Assembly: GCA_050294475.1 (NCBI GenBank)
Contig: JBNKOE010000023.1
Coordinates: 226,854 to 290,853 of the forward strand
Length of the DNA: 64,000 nt
Origin: Thalassobellus sp050294475
GTDB taxonomy: Bacteria > Bacteroidota > Bacteroidia > Flavobacteriales > Flavobacteriaceae
Reading direction: 5' to 3'
The number at the start of each line of letters is the position of its first letter. Position 1 is the stretch's first letter. Shown piece after piece: positions 33,901 to 44,500 of this stretch. A program made the translations under genes and the position numbers. The notes under the pieces are model-generated. The model made no database searches. It was not told the origin of the DNA and saw only the letters and a list, made by a program, of their open reading frames with translations.

Positions 33901-35090
33901 CTTTTAAGTATACTCAAGATAAAGGAGAAATACATGTCTCTCTTAGTTTTGACGAAGAGTATTTTGAGATAAAAGTAAAAGATACAGGTTATGGTATTGG
34001 AGATGATGAATTAGAACACGTTTTCGAAAGATACTATCAATCTAATACTACAGAAAGTAAAAATGGATTAGGTATTGGATTGGCATTATCAAAAAATTTT
34101 ACAGAACTTCATATGGGAAGTATTCATATAGAAAGTAAACTAAATGTAGGTAGTGTGTTTTCGATTGTTATACCAAGGGATAAATCATTATTTACAAACG
34201 CTATTATCGATACAAATCAGGAAGAAAGGGATGATGTTACTTTTGATTTAGGTGAATGGGATACACTACCAAAATTACAAACAAAAGAGAAAAAAACATC
34301 TAATTTAATTTTAAATGACTCAAAAGAGCTTGTTTTGTTAATTGATGATAATCCAGATATTTTAACTTATTTAGATGAGTTATTAGAAGGTAAGTATGAT
34401 CTCATATATGCAAATAATGGAGAAGAAGGTGTTGAAAAGGCTCTTAGATATGTCCCAGATTTAATTGTTTCAGATGTTATGATGCCAAAAATGAGTGGTA
34501 TAGAATTATGTAATGCATTAAAAGATACTATTGAAACAACTCATATTCCAATTATACTTTTAACAGCAAAAGGAAATACAGAAAATATACAGGAAGGTTA
34601 TACACATGGAGCAGATGACTATATTGTAAAACCCTTTAGTGGTCAAGTTTTACAAACAAGAATTCGTAATTTATTAGATAGTAGAAAGAAATTACGTGAT
34701 TATTTCTTAAAAAAGAAAGATGTAAAAATTGACATAATAAATGAAAACTTAACTTTACTAGATCAAGAAAAAAGTTTTTTAAATGAATTAGAACAAGTTA
34801 TTCTAAATCATTTAGATGATGAAAAAATGGATGTTTGGGTTGTAGCTAAAGGTATTGGTATGAGTAGAACATCGCTGTTTAGAAAAATAAAAGCTATAAC
34901 AGGCCTAAATATAAATCAATATATCCGAAAAGTAAAGATTGATAAGGCTGCACAATTAATAAAAGGTGGTAACTATACTGTTGCACAAGCTTCCTATGAA
35001 GTAGGTTTCAATAATGTAAAGTACTTTAGAAAACTATTTAAGAAACAATTTGGTCAATTACCATCAGAGTTGTCAAGAAAAAAAGATTGA
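30978..35090 (+). CDS. Hybrid two-component system sensor/AraC regulator (HTCS) of the PUL
   Basis: The 1370-residue protein combines a whole signalling chain. It begins with a signal peptide, followed by a periplasmic two-component propeller repeat region (repeats such as GFIWVGTPEGVNRYDG, DNLWVGSNDGIYVL, GKIWIGTDGAGLDLFD). A Y_Y_Y domain follows (NYSYRIDGYHNNW), then a membrane helix near residue 800-820. The histidine kinase has its phospho-His at 858 (FSHELKTPL) and an ATPase domain (NNLLSNAFKYT). The receiver domain has its phospho-Asp at 1166 (VSDVMMPKMSG), and the C-terminal domain is an AraC-type HTH. HTCS proteins sense oligosaccharides in the periplasm and activate the adjacent susC/D operon. 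Confidence 0.95.
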   Translation: MKKLLFCLFVFILCNGYSQNYKKQKQYYSTSIEDKLSFYLLDVEDGLSNDGINSITQDSLGFIWVGTPEGVNRYDGTQFEVFKKSNRLDIQSISDNFIYQVSYIGEEKLFIATSEGLNIYNQKEETFNLLELDNKLLGNNISCFSYGPQKQIILGIYNLGVQIIEGNKKSVYSYSSENQASLSSNEILSIAHQGDSLIWVGTIKDGLNKINYKTNQVDRIKLNENIYSLRINALYVDKEDNLWVGSNDGIYVLKTNGDKLHLDKALEEGNGLSDNNVLCFEEDSSGQLWIGTRNGGLNILNKSSFLNQKNDFLVKWYLPRDDGSSVFNRTVSALKKDRDGNMWIGTSTGLNFVNPQVDPVKLLRVNKLRDKSLAHDRIGALAESTEGKIWIGTDGAGLDLFDANTGKFKHYKHVPNDSSSLSNNYIISLFEDSKKRLWVGTYQAGLNKMNISTEKCKHYLQGNIAQGSDVRVVFEDSKGEIFVGTNRGGLYKYEEDKDQFEFVNPLGKLDIRDISEDSRGYFWLATYGDGIIRYKPNTNEIIYYNSSNVKDFKTDVIFSILVLPNGDILAGTQNEGLIRLNPSEKRIINFTEDNGLSNNTITSIVMDNEESIWLGTFKGISNYNSLTNRIYNLNTYTNIQQSKFNIGAGLITRSGVVYLGGDKGLNIFKPDNLKKEKEKHPIIFEKLEVLDRKALDAGNKKNGVLDRSILYEDHIYLNYNQTFFSIDYVTLKYPFVKNTNYSYRIDGYHNNWINTNNAGKVNLINIPHGEYTLNVKAKFGSGDEVTKKLDIIISPPFWRTPLAYIIYLVLLVISIYAFMKYYSERIKLINSLLFEKKQRQLEYNFNEERIRFFTSFSHELKTPLTLILAPLEDLILQIKSIKQKNSLLLIQKNAKHLLQSINKLLEFRKSNLGLSKLRVGEHNLTSCLEQWVHSYFPLAKKRDIALSYDFPEEALFAWFDLEKMHIIFNNLLSNAFKYTQDKGEIHVSLSFDEEYFEIKVKDTGYGIGDDELEHVFERYYQSNTTESKNGLGIGLALSKNFTELHMGSIHIESKLNVGSVFSIVIPRDKSLFTNAIIDTNQEERDDVTFDLGEWDTLPKLQTKEKKTSNLILNDSKELVLLIDDNPDILTYLDELLEGKYDLIYANNGEEGVEKALRYVPDLIVSDVMMPKMSGIELCNALKDTIETTHIPIILLTAKGNTENIQEGYTHGADDYIVKPFSGQVLQTRIRNLLDSRKKLRDYFLKKKDVKIDIINENLTLLDQEKSFLNELEQVILNHLDDEKMDVWVVAKGIGMSRTSLFRKIKAITGLNINQYIRKVKIDKAAQLIKGGNYTVAQASYEVGFNNVKYFRKLFKKQFGQLPSELSRKKD

Positions 35091-35155
35091 TTAATGTTTA
35101 GTATTTTAAAATCAACTAATTAAAGACGCTATTCCGAAAAGTGTGTAAGTTATAA

Positions 35156-38100
35156 TTAAATTTCATGTTTTATAATTTTTCTTATAGACACAGAGCCATT
35201 GTCATAAATACTTCTTATTATATAAATACCATTTTTCAAATTATTCATGTCACTACCTAAATAAGCTCCAGAAAAATTATAAATTTCTCTTCTTATAAGT
35301 ATTGCATTATTAGTGTCTTCGATATCAGATATAATACTTAAAGAATTTTCTTTTACATGGTCTAAAATTACTGGACTAATACCTCTTTTAGTTGGTATAA
35401 CTTTAGCAATAGTTCCATCGTTATTAAATTTTAATGAGTCAATACATACTTCTCTATGAATACCAGGATCTGAGTTAATATAATCTGAATTAATACGATG
35501 GTAAACAATGTACCATTCATCTTTTCCAGGAATTTGAATAATAGAGTTATGACCAGTTCCATATATTTTATTAGTTGGATTTTGTTCAATTACTATAGGT
35601 TGATTGGCTACAGTTATAGGGCCTATTGGTGAAGTTGAAGTTCCGTATGCTACATGGTAATTCGCAGATCCTGTATCATCAACAGACCAAAGAAAATAAT
35701 ATAGTCCGTCTCTATAAAAAACATTAGTGCCTTCTCTATATGCGTAAGTACTTAATGATCCTCCAGATGGTGTTATTACTAATGTTGTATTTGGTTTAAC
35801 TGAAACCATATCTTCATTTAATTCAGTAACAGCTAAAAATCCATTCCCCCAATACAAGTAATTTTTACCAGATACAGGGTCTATAAAAACATCGCCATCA
35901 ATAATTTGACCACTGTTTATTCCATTAGGAAGTTGTGAAATTAATGATGAACCAGAATCTATAAATGGTCCAGAAGGATCATCGGCAACAGCAACTCCAA
36001 TTTCTTTTTTGAAGCCAGAATTTCCACTAAAATAAAAGAAGTATTTATAATAATTACCAATCTTCTTTTCTACAACACTAGGAGCCCATGCATTTCCAGT
36101 AGCCCAAGATACTTGATTAGTGCTTAAATCAAGAATAGAACCTTCATTAGTCCAGTTTACTAAATCGGGTGATGAAAAAACATCAAAAGAATAACCTCCC
36201 CAACCAGGATATCCGTCTGTGGTAGGATATATGTAGAAACGTCCTGTTTTTTCAGAATAAAGCACTTCTGGATCTGCATGAAAATCTGGGATAACAGGAT
36301 TAACTTCAATATTTATTAAAACAGAATAAATGCTAGTTAATCCATTTTGAGTAATAGTGTAATTAAAAGGTCTATAACTAAAATCTTGATTTCCTTCTGG
36401 TGTAATAGTACTTCCTGGTGTCCCAAATAACATAGGATTAAAATTTGATAAATCAACGCCATAGTTAACAGCTATTTTAACTGTTTTATTTATATGATCT
36501 ATATCAATAGCACGAATGTTTTTGTTTTTTGCTCCTTCTAACTTAGGCAACAAATTGCTATTTGGCCATTTATTAATAAGTCTAGTTGCCTCTTCATTTG
36601 AAATAGAAATAGTTGTTCCATGACGCGCATTAATTTCATAATTGTCTTTTACAAAACTAAAATTTTTAAGATTTGAAGAAGCGCAATATTGATAATGTCC
36701 ACTTGTATAACAATCATACATTAATACCCAATTATCAGAATTAATTAATCTAAAAACTCCTGACCCTTCTACAGCTTTATTTGTTTGCTGTAATGGTAAT
36801 GAAGGCTCACTCCATTGAGATCCTGGTTGTTGACCATTCTCAGGAATAAGAGTAGCTGAAGTAACTTGGCTAATACCTCCTAGAGATTCGTTTTTAAAAA
36901 ACATATAATATAACCCATCAATATTATTTAAAACAATATCTCCATCAATAGTAGCCGTACCTCTATCAAAAAGCAGTTTAGGTTCTCCTATTAAATCTGT
37001 AAAATCATTATTAGCATAGCAATAATAAATTTTATCATAAGGAGCAGTAGCATCATTAGTATATAATGAAAAATACACCATATATTTCCCTGCTACTGGA
37101 TCATAAATTGTTTGTGGTGCCCAAACACGTAATACGTTATTCCATGTAGAAGGAAACTTTGTGGGAAAGTTTACAGTTGAATGCGTCCAATTTATCAAGT
37201 CATTAGATTTAAGTAACACGATACCTCTATTACTACTCCAGCCTTCGCTAGATTTCATATCTGTAACAACCATATAAAATGTATTTCCGTCCTCACCTCT
37301 TAAAATATGTGGATCGCGAACACCTTTTTTTATAGAAATAGTATCAGAACTAATTATTGGTTCACCATTATTTAGTGGTGTATAGTCATACCCATTGTTA
37401 CTAATAGCAAAACGTATTTGCTCTCCATTAGTATCATTACCTGTAAAATAAGAAAACAAATAAGACGAACGGTTTTCTTCTTCAGCAATCCAGACTTCAA
37501 AAGTTCGAGTTGCTTTTTCATCGCCTTTTAAAAGTATTGCTGTTAAAATTACTTTCTTTTTTCCTGTTCCTATTGGCGATAATTTCAAAACCTTTCCAAC
37601 ATTATTTATATATTCTGGTGCATCAGTTGTCCAAATAATCATCGACCCTTCTTCGGTTTTTATTGGTAAATGGATATCGTTTCTAATATTATTTGTATTA
37701 CCAGTTATTTTTAGGTTGTCTAAATCTATTTGAATACTTTCAGCATCAGAATACAATGGTAAAACAGTAACTTCAATTTGTTTTGTTTCAATTAAACCAT
37801 TAAGTTCTAGTGTAGCAGTTAAAATAACTTTGATTGGGTTTGATCCAATAGCAGGTCGAGTAACTAATCCTGACGTTGTTATAATGTTAATGTTAGATGA
37901 TTCCCAAGTAACTGTAATACCATTTCCAAGATTAGTATTTAATATAATATTAGAATTTATTGCATTTGCATTCGGAATTGTTAAGTCTTCTGCAGCCTTT
38001 TTTAATTTAATACTATTTAAGGTGTTATTGAGAGGAATAATAGCTTCACTTAATGTAGAAACTTCAGTTTCGGTTAATGCACCATTGTATACTATAAAAT

Positions 38101-38782
38101 TATCAAATTGTGCTGTTTTAAGATATTTATCACCAAGGTAACATGATCGTCCTAAAAAGTTATATGCAGTAGAACCTAGTTCTTTTGGATTAATAACAAT
38201 TGAAGATTGTGCTATAAGATTTCCATTAATATATATTTTCCCAATACCATTAAGTTGGGTGTAAGTAAGGTTAATCCAAGTTCCTTTAGGTAAAGGGTTG
38301 CCTTCTAAAACAGTAGATTCAGCAGTGTAATTTGTTTTAGAAATAGTATATCTAGTATTGTTTGCTCCAAAAAATAAATTACCATTGGCTTCCTGAGCCA
38401 TATTTGTAGAATTAGCAAACGTCCAAACAAAATTACCATTACCTGAGAGATTATACGAGTTAGGAATAATCATGTTTGTAGAAAAGCTAAAGTTTTCTAA
38501 TTGAGAAATAATAGCTCCAAAATTTGACCCAAAATCAAAGTAGCCGTCGAAGTCTCCAAGTGATAATACGGAATTATCACCATAAGATATTAATTCAGCA
38601 CTATTTTTTAGTGATCCTGTATAATTGCCAGATTCATCTTGTACAGAACTAAAATTATATTCAGCCAAAATACTATTTTGACTAATTAAATTTAATTGGT
38701 AAAAGAATATTATAGTTAATATTATAATTCTATTTGTTACTAAAAAAAAAATTTTCATGAATTGTTTTTTTATTCTAAGCAT
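35156..38782 (-). CDS. T9SS-secreted protein with LamG, Ig-like and two GH43 domains
   Basis: The 1208-residue protein has a signal peptide and a LamG/concanavalin domain (~residues 40-245). An atrophied bacterial Ig-like pair follows (~250-430, with ITVTWESSN and MIIWTTDAPE). GH43 domain 1 (~440-750) has base Asp490 (RDPHIL), IDGDIV and AVEGSGVF. GH43 domain 2 (~830-1145) has HADPEV, DGDVFID and acid Glu1017 (REGTNVFY). The C-terminal segment (~1150-1208) is of T9SS sorting type. Both catalytic triads look complete, so it should remove arabinofuranosyl, xylosyl or galactosyl units; the subfamily is not certain. It is on the opposite strand to the rest of the PUL and converges with the regulator. 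Confidence 0.9.
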   Translation of the reverse strand: MLRIKKQFMKIFFLVTNRIIILTIIFFYQLNLISQNSILAEYNFSSVQDESGNYTGSLKNSAELISYGDNSVLSLGDFDGYFDFGSNFGAIISQLENFSFSTNMIIPNSYNLSGNGNFVWTFANSTNMAQEANGNLFFGANNTRYTISKTNYTAESTVLEGNPLPKGTWINLTYTQLNGIGKIYINGNLIAQSSIVINPKELGSTAYNFLGRSCYLGDKYLKTAQFDNFIVYNGALTETEVSTLSEAIIPLNNTLNSIKLKKAAEDLTIPNANAINSNIILNTNLGNGITVTWESSNINIITTSGLVTRPAIGSNPIKVILTATLELNGLIETKQIEVTVLPLYSDAESIQIDLDNLKITGNTNNIRNDIHLPIKTEEGSMIIWTTDAPEYINNVGKVLKLSPIGTGKKKVILTAILLKGDEKATRTFEVWIAEEENRSSYLFSYFTGNDTNGEQIRFAISNNGYDYTPLNNGEPIISSDTISIKKGVRDPHILRGEDGNTFYMVVTDMKSSEGWSSNRGIVLLKSNDLINWTHSTVNFPTKFPSTWNNVLRVWAPQTIYDPVAGKYMVYFSLYTNDATAPYDKIYYCYANNDFTDLIGEPKLLFDRGTATIDGDIVLNNIDGLYYMFFKNESLGGISQVTSATLIPENGQQPGSQWSEPSLPLQQTNKAVEGSGVFRLINSDNWVLMYDCYTSGHYQYCASSNLKNFSFVKDNYEINARHGTTISISNEEATRLINKWPNSNLLPKLEGAKNKNIRAIDIDHINKTVKIAVNYGVDLSNFNPMLFGTPGSTITPEGNQDFSYRPFNYTITQNGLTSIYSVLINIEVNPVIPDFHADPEVLYSEKTGRFYIYPTTDGYPGWGGYSFDVFSSPDLVNWTNEGSILDLSTNQVSWATGNAWAPSVVEKKIGNYYKYFFYFSGNSGFKKEIGVAVADDPSGPFIDSGSSLISQLPNGINSGQIIDGDVFIDPVSGKNYLYWGNGFLAVTELNEDMVSVKPNTTLVITPSGGSLSTYAYREGTNVFYRDGLYYFLWSVDDTGSANYHVAYGTSTSPIGPITVANQPIVIEQNPTNKIYGTGHNSIIQIPGKDEWYIVYHRINSDYINSDPGIHREVCIDSLKFNNDGTIAKVIPTKRGISPVILDHVKENSLSIISDIEDTNNAILIRREIYNFSGAYLGSDMNNLKNGIYIIRSIYDNGSVSIRKIIKHEI

Positions 38783-39471
38783 TTTAAGAAAATGGGAGAG
38801 TGGATGCTAAATTGTAAAAGCATATTCTTAGTATTTTTTTTAAATGCATTAGTATAGTATTTTACACAAAATTATACCAACTTATTCAGAATTTGGGGGT
38901 ATAAAATGTTTAAAAAGGCTTTAATGAAATTAACTTATTTTTACTTTAAACGAAGTTTTAGCTTAGCTAATTGATTTAAGCACTTAACACTCTTTATTAT
39001 ATGATTATCAATTGTTTTATTTAGAAGAAACAGGTTTGTTGTTAAGTTAATTAAATATGAATTTAGTTTTTATGGACATTTTGTACCCCTATTTTTATTA
39101 TTCAAAATTTTTATTGATTTTGGTAGTATTTGTCATGTTAAAGTGTCTTTTTTTTTGATGTTGTTTCTTGTGATAATTATTAGTGAATATTTAATTTTAT
39201 TAATCTTTTTGTGTTAGTGATATTGTTCAAAATATATATGTACTAATTTATAGTAAGTAGTTAAAATAATCGAATATTACTTTTTTACAATAGTTGTATT
39301 TGGTTTACTTTAAACAAGATGAACATATTACCCCCTTTTTTTTGTTGATTTATACCCTATTAGATTATTCTTTTTAACCAATATTTGGATAAATATTATT
39401 TGTGTATTCTTAAACACTTGTGATATAGCTAAGCAAATATTAACTAATTATTAATCTTAAAATTTTAAGAC
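38783..39471. promoter_or_regulatory. 689-bp divergent control region of the PUL
   Basis: No ORF is seen. A recurring C-tract motif stands out: TTTGTACCCCTATTTT (39081-39096, followed by TATTATTC) and TTTATACCCTATTAG (39350-39364, followed by ATTATTC) are close matches. TATTACCCCCTTTTTT (39326) is a third plus-strand relative, and GGGGGTATAAAATG (38895-38908) is a fourth in reverse orientation. They lie between two divergent PUL genes and are good candidates for binding sites of the hybrid regulator. Confidence 0.5.
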
Positions 39472-41127
39472 ATGAAAAAAATTACCAAATTATTTTTGTC
39501 AATAGCATTACTTGTTGTAAGTGCTAATAATTTATCGGCACAATGTTATGTGCCAACTCAAGCAGGAACGAACTTGTTTGATAACCCTTCATTTGATGGT
39601 GACTTTGTTAATGGAGTTCTAGGTATAATTGATGACGGGTGGACTAATTTTGATGCTAAATCAACAGAAAGCCCTTGTGGTGCATCAGATACTACTGGAA
39701 GTGTATATATAAAAGGGGCTACAGATGGGAATTGTTGGCCTGATGGAGGTGTTTTAAGTTTTAATTTTGATACTGCAATAATACCTGGGCATGAATATCA
39801 AATTAAAGCTATGATTAAAAATGAAACCGCTACAGAAGGTGCATTTAATTTTAACTTAAAGTCTTCTATTTGGGATTTGGAAGCTACTTCAACTAATAAT
39901 GGGTCATATCAAGTAGCTATTCCAACTACTGTTGGTTGGGAACAATTTGATGTAATTGTCACTGCAGGAGCTATTGCTACTGGAAATATAGAAATCTTGT
40001 TTATGTCCTGTGATACTAATGTAAGCTCAACAGTTGATGATTTATGTTACATGGATAATTTTGAACTTTTTGATTTAGGACCGAGTGCTGTTCCATTTTT
40101 AGGTGCTTCAACAGAATTATTATCATTCACTGATATTGATAATGCACCTATTGAGTTTACAGTAAATAGTGGTAGTTTAACTGAAAATATTACATTAACA
40201 GCTCCAACGGGTATTACCCTTGATATTACTACTATAACTCCTGCTGAAAGTGAAGCAGCATCAGGTTCTGTAACAGTAACGGCTACTTGGGATGGAACTA
40301 CTAGTATTTTAAATGAAAATATTACAATAGAGAGTAACCGTATAGATCCAGTAACAATTAGTGTTGTAGGTTCTTTAGATTCTAGTTGTTTTACACCATT
40401 ATATGATAGCAATATGATTTCAGACCCAACTGTTGCCAATAGATCTAATTTTGGAGGTTGGGGTGATGTAACTATAGCTGTTGGTGCTGATGGTGCTTGT
40501 GGAGGAACATCAGCTTTATTAACTACAGATGGTGTAAATACTGGTTATCCTGAAGGAGCTGCATTTGATGCAGGCGGTATTACTTGGGTTCCTAATACTA
40601 ACTACCGTTTACGTTTTAGAATAAAAACGGTTGATGGTAGCATTGGACTTCTTGCAAATGGTATTGATTCAACATTTGATGGTGGAGATTCAAATATAAT
40701 GGTTATAGATACTTTTGGTATTTGGCAATTAATGGATTTAACTTTTACTACAGGTGCTTCTGCTGGAGGTGGTTTTGTTACTTTTAATAGTATAGATGGT
40801 TTAGGGGGGCTTACAGTTGCAACAGCAACTTATATTGATAACTATGAATTATATAATCTTGCAGCATTAAGTACAGACGATTTTGCTGAAAATACTAAAA
40901 TTGTTAGAGCATACCCTAACCCTGTTAAAAATGTTTTAAACATTGATACTAATTTTGAAGTTTCTAAAGTAACAGTTTTTGATGCGTTAGGTAGAACTGT
41001 AATATCAAAAAACAAGGATGGTAATACAGGCTTAAAATCTTTAGATGTATCTAAACTAAGTAGTGGTTCATATATTTTACATGCAACAATTCAAGATAAA
41101 ATACAAGTTGTAAAGTTTTTAAAATAA
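39472..41127 (+). CDS. Secreted T9SS protein with two carbohydrate-binding-like domains
   Basis: The 551-residue protein has a signal peptide (ending NLSAQ). Two beta-sandwich domains of CBM4/9-like pattern occupy residues ~25-200 and ~305-455, each starting with a similar block (NLFDNPSFDGDF; SNMISDPTVANRSNFGGWGD) and a Cys near the start. Between them is an Ig-like segment (~210-300), and the C terminus (~470-551) is a type A T9SS sorting domain (VRAYPNPVKNVLNI, SSGSYILHATIQDKIQVVKF). No catalytic residues are seen, so it is probably a surface or released glycan-binding protein. It is the first gene right of the PUL control region. Confidence 0.8.
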   Translation: MKKITKLFLSIALLVVSANNLSAQCYVPTQAGTNLFDNPSFDGDFVNGVLGIIDDGWTNFDAKSTESPCGASDTTGSVYIKGATDGNCWPDGGVLSFNFDTAIIPGHEYQIKAMIKNETATEGAFNFNLKSSIWDLEATSTNNGSYQVAIPTTVGWEQFDVIVTAGAIATGNIEILFMSCDTNVSSTVDDLCYMDNFELFDLGPSAVPFLGASTELLSFTDIDNAPIEFTVNSGSLTENITLTAPTGITLDITTITPAESEAASGSVTVTATWDGTTSILNENITIESNRIDPVTISVVGSLDSSCFTPLYDSNMISDPTVANRSNFGGWGDVTIAVGADGACGGTSALLTTDGVNTGYPEGAAFDAGGITWVPNTNYRLRFRIKTVDGSIGLLANGIDSTFDGGDSNIMVIDTFGIWQLMDLTFTTGASAGGGFVTFNSIDGLGGLTVATATYIDNYELYNLAALSTDDFAENTKIVRAYPNPVKNVLNIDTNFEVSKVTVFDALGRTVISKNKDGNTGLKSLDVSKLSSGSYILHATIQDKIQVVKFLK

Positions 41128-41167
41128 AAGTTAATTAGTAGTTGTTTTTAATAGAAACTAAATTTAT

Positions 41168-41206
41168 TAGGTCGATACTTTATTCATATGTATTGGCCTA
41201 ATTTAT
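41168..41206 (+). terminator. Probable terminator after the CBM-like gene
   Basis: TTAGGTCGATAC (41168-41179) pairs with GTATTGGCCTAA (41191-41202), with two G-U pairs, followed by a short T-rich run. The remaining ~310 bases up to the GH2 gene are AT-rich and hold no recognised gene. Confidence 0.55.
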
Positions 41207-41519
41207 TTCATTATTAATAAACTTGGTAATAAATTAAGAATCTGCTAAATAGTATTTTGGACTGTATTTAGACCTTATGAAAGAAAAGTTAAAACAGCTG
41301 TGTTTTCTCGTTTTGCATTAGAGTGTAGAATCTTTGTTTCTAATGACGTAATTATTCTTTTTTTGTTAATTGAACATTATGTCTCCCTTTAATTGACAAT
41401 TAATAGACCTTTATATAAGCTAGTTTAGTTAATATTTGTATGGAGTATAAGTTTAAGAATTATTTAAGTTTATATATATACTCTTTTTAAAACAGTAATA
41501 AAAAATTAATATTAAATAA

Positions 41520-44500
41520 ATGTATAAATTAATTATTCCCTTATTATTTTTATTTCTCTTTAATAAAGGTTTTGCTCAGAGTAGCATGAATGAATGGGAA
41601 AACCCTAGTGTAATAGACCGTAATAAAGAGGAAGGAAGAGCTTCATTTGTTTTTTATGATGATGAAACAGCTGCTATAAAAAATACTCTAGAAAACTCTA
41701 AGTTTTATAAAAGTTTAAATGGTAAGTGGAAATTTAGTATTGTTAAAAACCCAAAAGATAGACCATTAGATTTTTATGAAACTAATTTAGATGATTCTAA
41801 CTGGAAGTCAATTGAAGTGCCTTCTAATTGGGAATTACAAGGTTATGATATTCCTATTTATACAAACATTATTTATCCGTTTCCTAAAAACCCACCTTAT
41901 ATAGATGGAGATTATAATCCTGTTGGAAGTTATAGAAAAACATTTACTATATCTAAAGATTGGAAAGAGAAAGAAGTCTTTTTAAATTTTGGTTCTATTT
42001 CTGGGTATGCAAGAATATTTGTAAACGGAAAAGAGGTAGGAATGACCAAAGCTTCTAAAACAGCAGCCGAATTTAATATTACTAAGTTTATAAAAACTGG
42101 AGAAAATTTACTGGCAGTTCAAGTATTCCGTTGGCATGATGGAAGTTATTTAGAAGATCAAGATTTTTGGAGATTAAGCGGATTAGAGCGAGATGTTTAT
42201 TTGCAAGCAATGCCTAAAACTACAATTTGGGATTATTTTGTAAAAGCAGGTTTAGATGATGAATATGAAGATGGTATTTTTAGTATAGATATTGATTTGA
42301 GAAGATTTGAAGGGCATTCATCTAAAAAACAAAAAATTTCAATAAAACTTTTAGATAATAATAGAGATCTTGTTTATTCAGAAGAAAAGAAAATAGGGGC
42401 TTCAACCAACAAAGTTAGTTTTTCAAAAGAAATAAATAATGTGTTAAAGTGGAGTGCAGAGTATCCTAATTTGTACACCTACGTTTTAACGCTATCTAAT
42501 AAAAAAGAGACTCAAATAATTTCAAAAAAAATAGGATTTAGAAGCGTTGAAATTAAAGATGCGCAGTTAATGGTTAATGGAGAACCTTTGATGGTTAATG
42601 GTGTAAATCTTCACGAACATCATGGAGAAAAAGGACATACGCCAGATAGAAAAACCATGTTAGAAGATATTAGGTTAATGAAACAGAATAACATAAACGC
42701 CATTAGAATGAGTCATTATCCACACGATCCTTATTTGTATAATTTGTGTGATGAATATGGTATTTATGTTGTAGATGAAGCAAATATAGAAACCCATGCT
42801 ATGGGTGCAGAATGGCAAGGTAGGTTAGATAAATCTAAACATCCTGCGTATTTGCCAGAATGGGCACCAGCTCATATGGATAGAATTAAACGCATGCTAG
42901 AACAGGATAAAAATAATACTTCAATTATTATTTGGTCTATGGGTAATGAGTGTGGTAATGGTCCTGTATTCTATGATGCATATAAATGGCTAAAAGAAAC
43001 AGATGAAACTCGCTTTGTACAGTTTGAGCAAGCAGGTGAAAACCCCAATACAGATATTGTATCACCTATGTATCCTGGTATTAATAGTATGAAAAAATAT
43101 GCAAACGGCACCGATAATAGACCATATATAATGTGTGAGTATTCACATGCTATGGGGAATAGTAATGGTAATTTTCAAGAATATTTTGATGTTATTAGTA
43201 CTAACAAAAAAATGCAAGGAGGTTTTATTTGGGATTGGGTAGATCAGGGTTTAAAAACGGAGACTTCTAATGGACGCATGTTTTGGGCTTATGGAGGTGA
43301 TTTAGGAGGAGCGAATTTGCAACACGATCAAAATTTCTGTGCAAATGGTTTAGTTACTGCCAATAGAATAGCACATCCAGCACTTGAAGAAGTTAAAAAG
43401 GTTTATCAAGATATTGTTTTCAAATTAATAGATGAAAATAAGATAAGAATTACTAATAAATTCGATTTTACAAATTTAGATGCTTATAAATTTAAGTGGG
43501 TTCTTAAAGCTAATGGAGAAATTATTAGAGAAGAAGTTTTTGAGGTTTCTGTAGAACCAAATGAAACAAAAGAAATTAGTGTTTCTTTACCAAAGCTAAC
43601 TAGTAATATAGAATACTTTTTAGATGTTTATGCATATACTAAAAGTTCAACAGACTTAGTTCCTGAAAATTTTGAAATTGCAAGAGAGGAATTTAAAATA
43701 GGAAATAATTCTTATTTTGATAATGTAGGGAATGATGTAACTGGCAATTTAAAATATGCCATAGAAGATAAAAAGCTTACTTTTTCTAGTGATGCTGTAA
43801 CAGGAGTTTTTGATTTACAAATAGGGAAATTAATCAAGTATAATTTTATTAATGCCGATGATAGTCAACCTATTTTAAGTTATCCAGAACCTTATTTCTG
43901 GCGAGCACCAACGGATAATGATTATGGAAATAATATGCAGGAAAAATCTAAAGTCTGGCGTTTTGCTCATAAAAGCATTGAAGTAAAAAATATTACAGTA
44001 GGTAAAAAAACAAAAGATGGTTTACTCATTAAAGTTGAATATATACTTGCAGACATAGATGTTTCTTATGAAGTTGATTATTTAATTCAAAATGATGGAT
44101 CAATAAAAATTACTGCTAGTATAGATTTTTCTGATAAAGATTTACCTGAAATGCCACGTTTTGGAATGCGTTTAGAATTAGATGGTAGCTATGATGGTTT
44201 ATCGTATTATGGACGAGGACCGTGGGAAAATTATTCAGACAGAAATACGTCTTCTTTTGTAGGCGTTTATCAAGATAAAGTGGCTAATCAATTTACATGG
44301 ACATATATTCGTCCGCAAGAAGCTGGATATAAAACAGATACAAGGTGGCTTTCTTTAAAAAACAAAAACGGCAAAGGACTTCAAATTGAAGGAAAACAAC
44401 CAATTTGTTTTAGTGCTTTAAATATGGCAACTGAAACTTTAGATGGAGGAGAAAATAAAGCACAAAAACACCCAACAGATATTGTTGTAGAGAAAGACAA

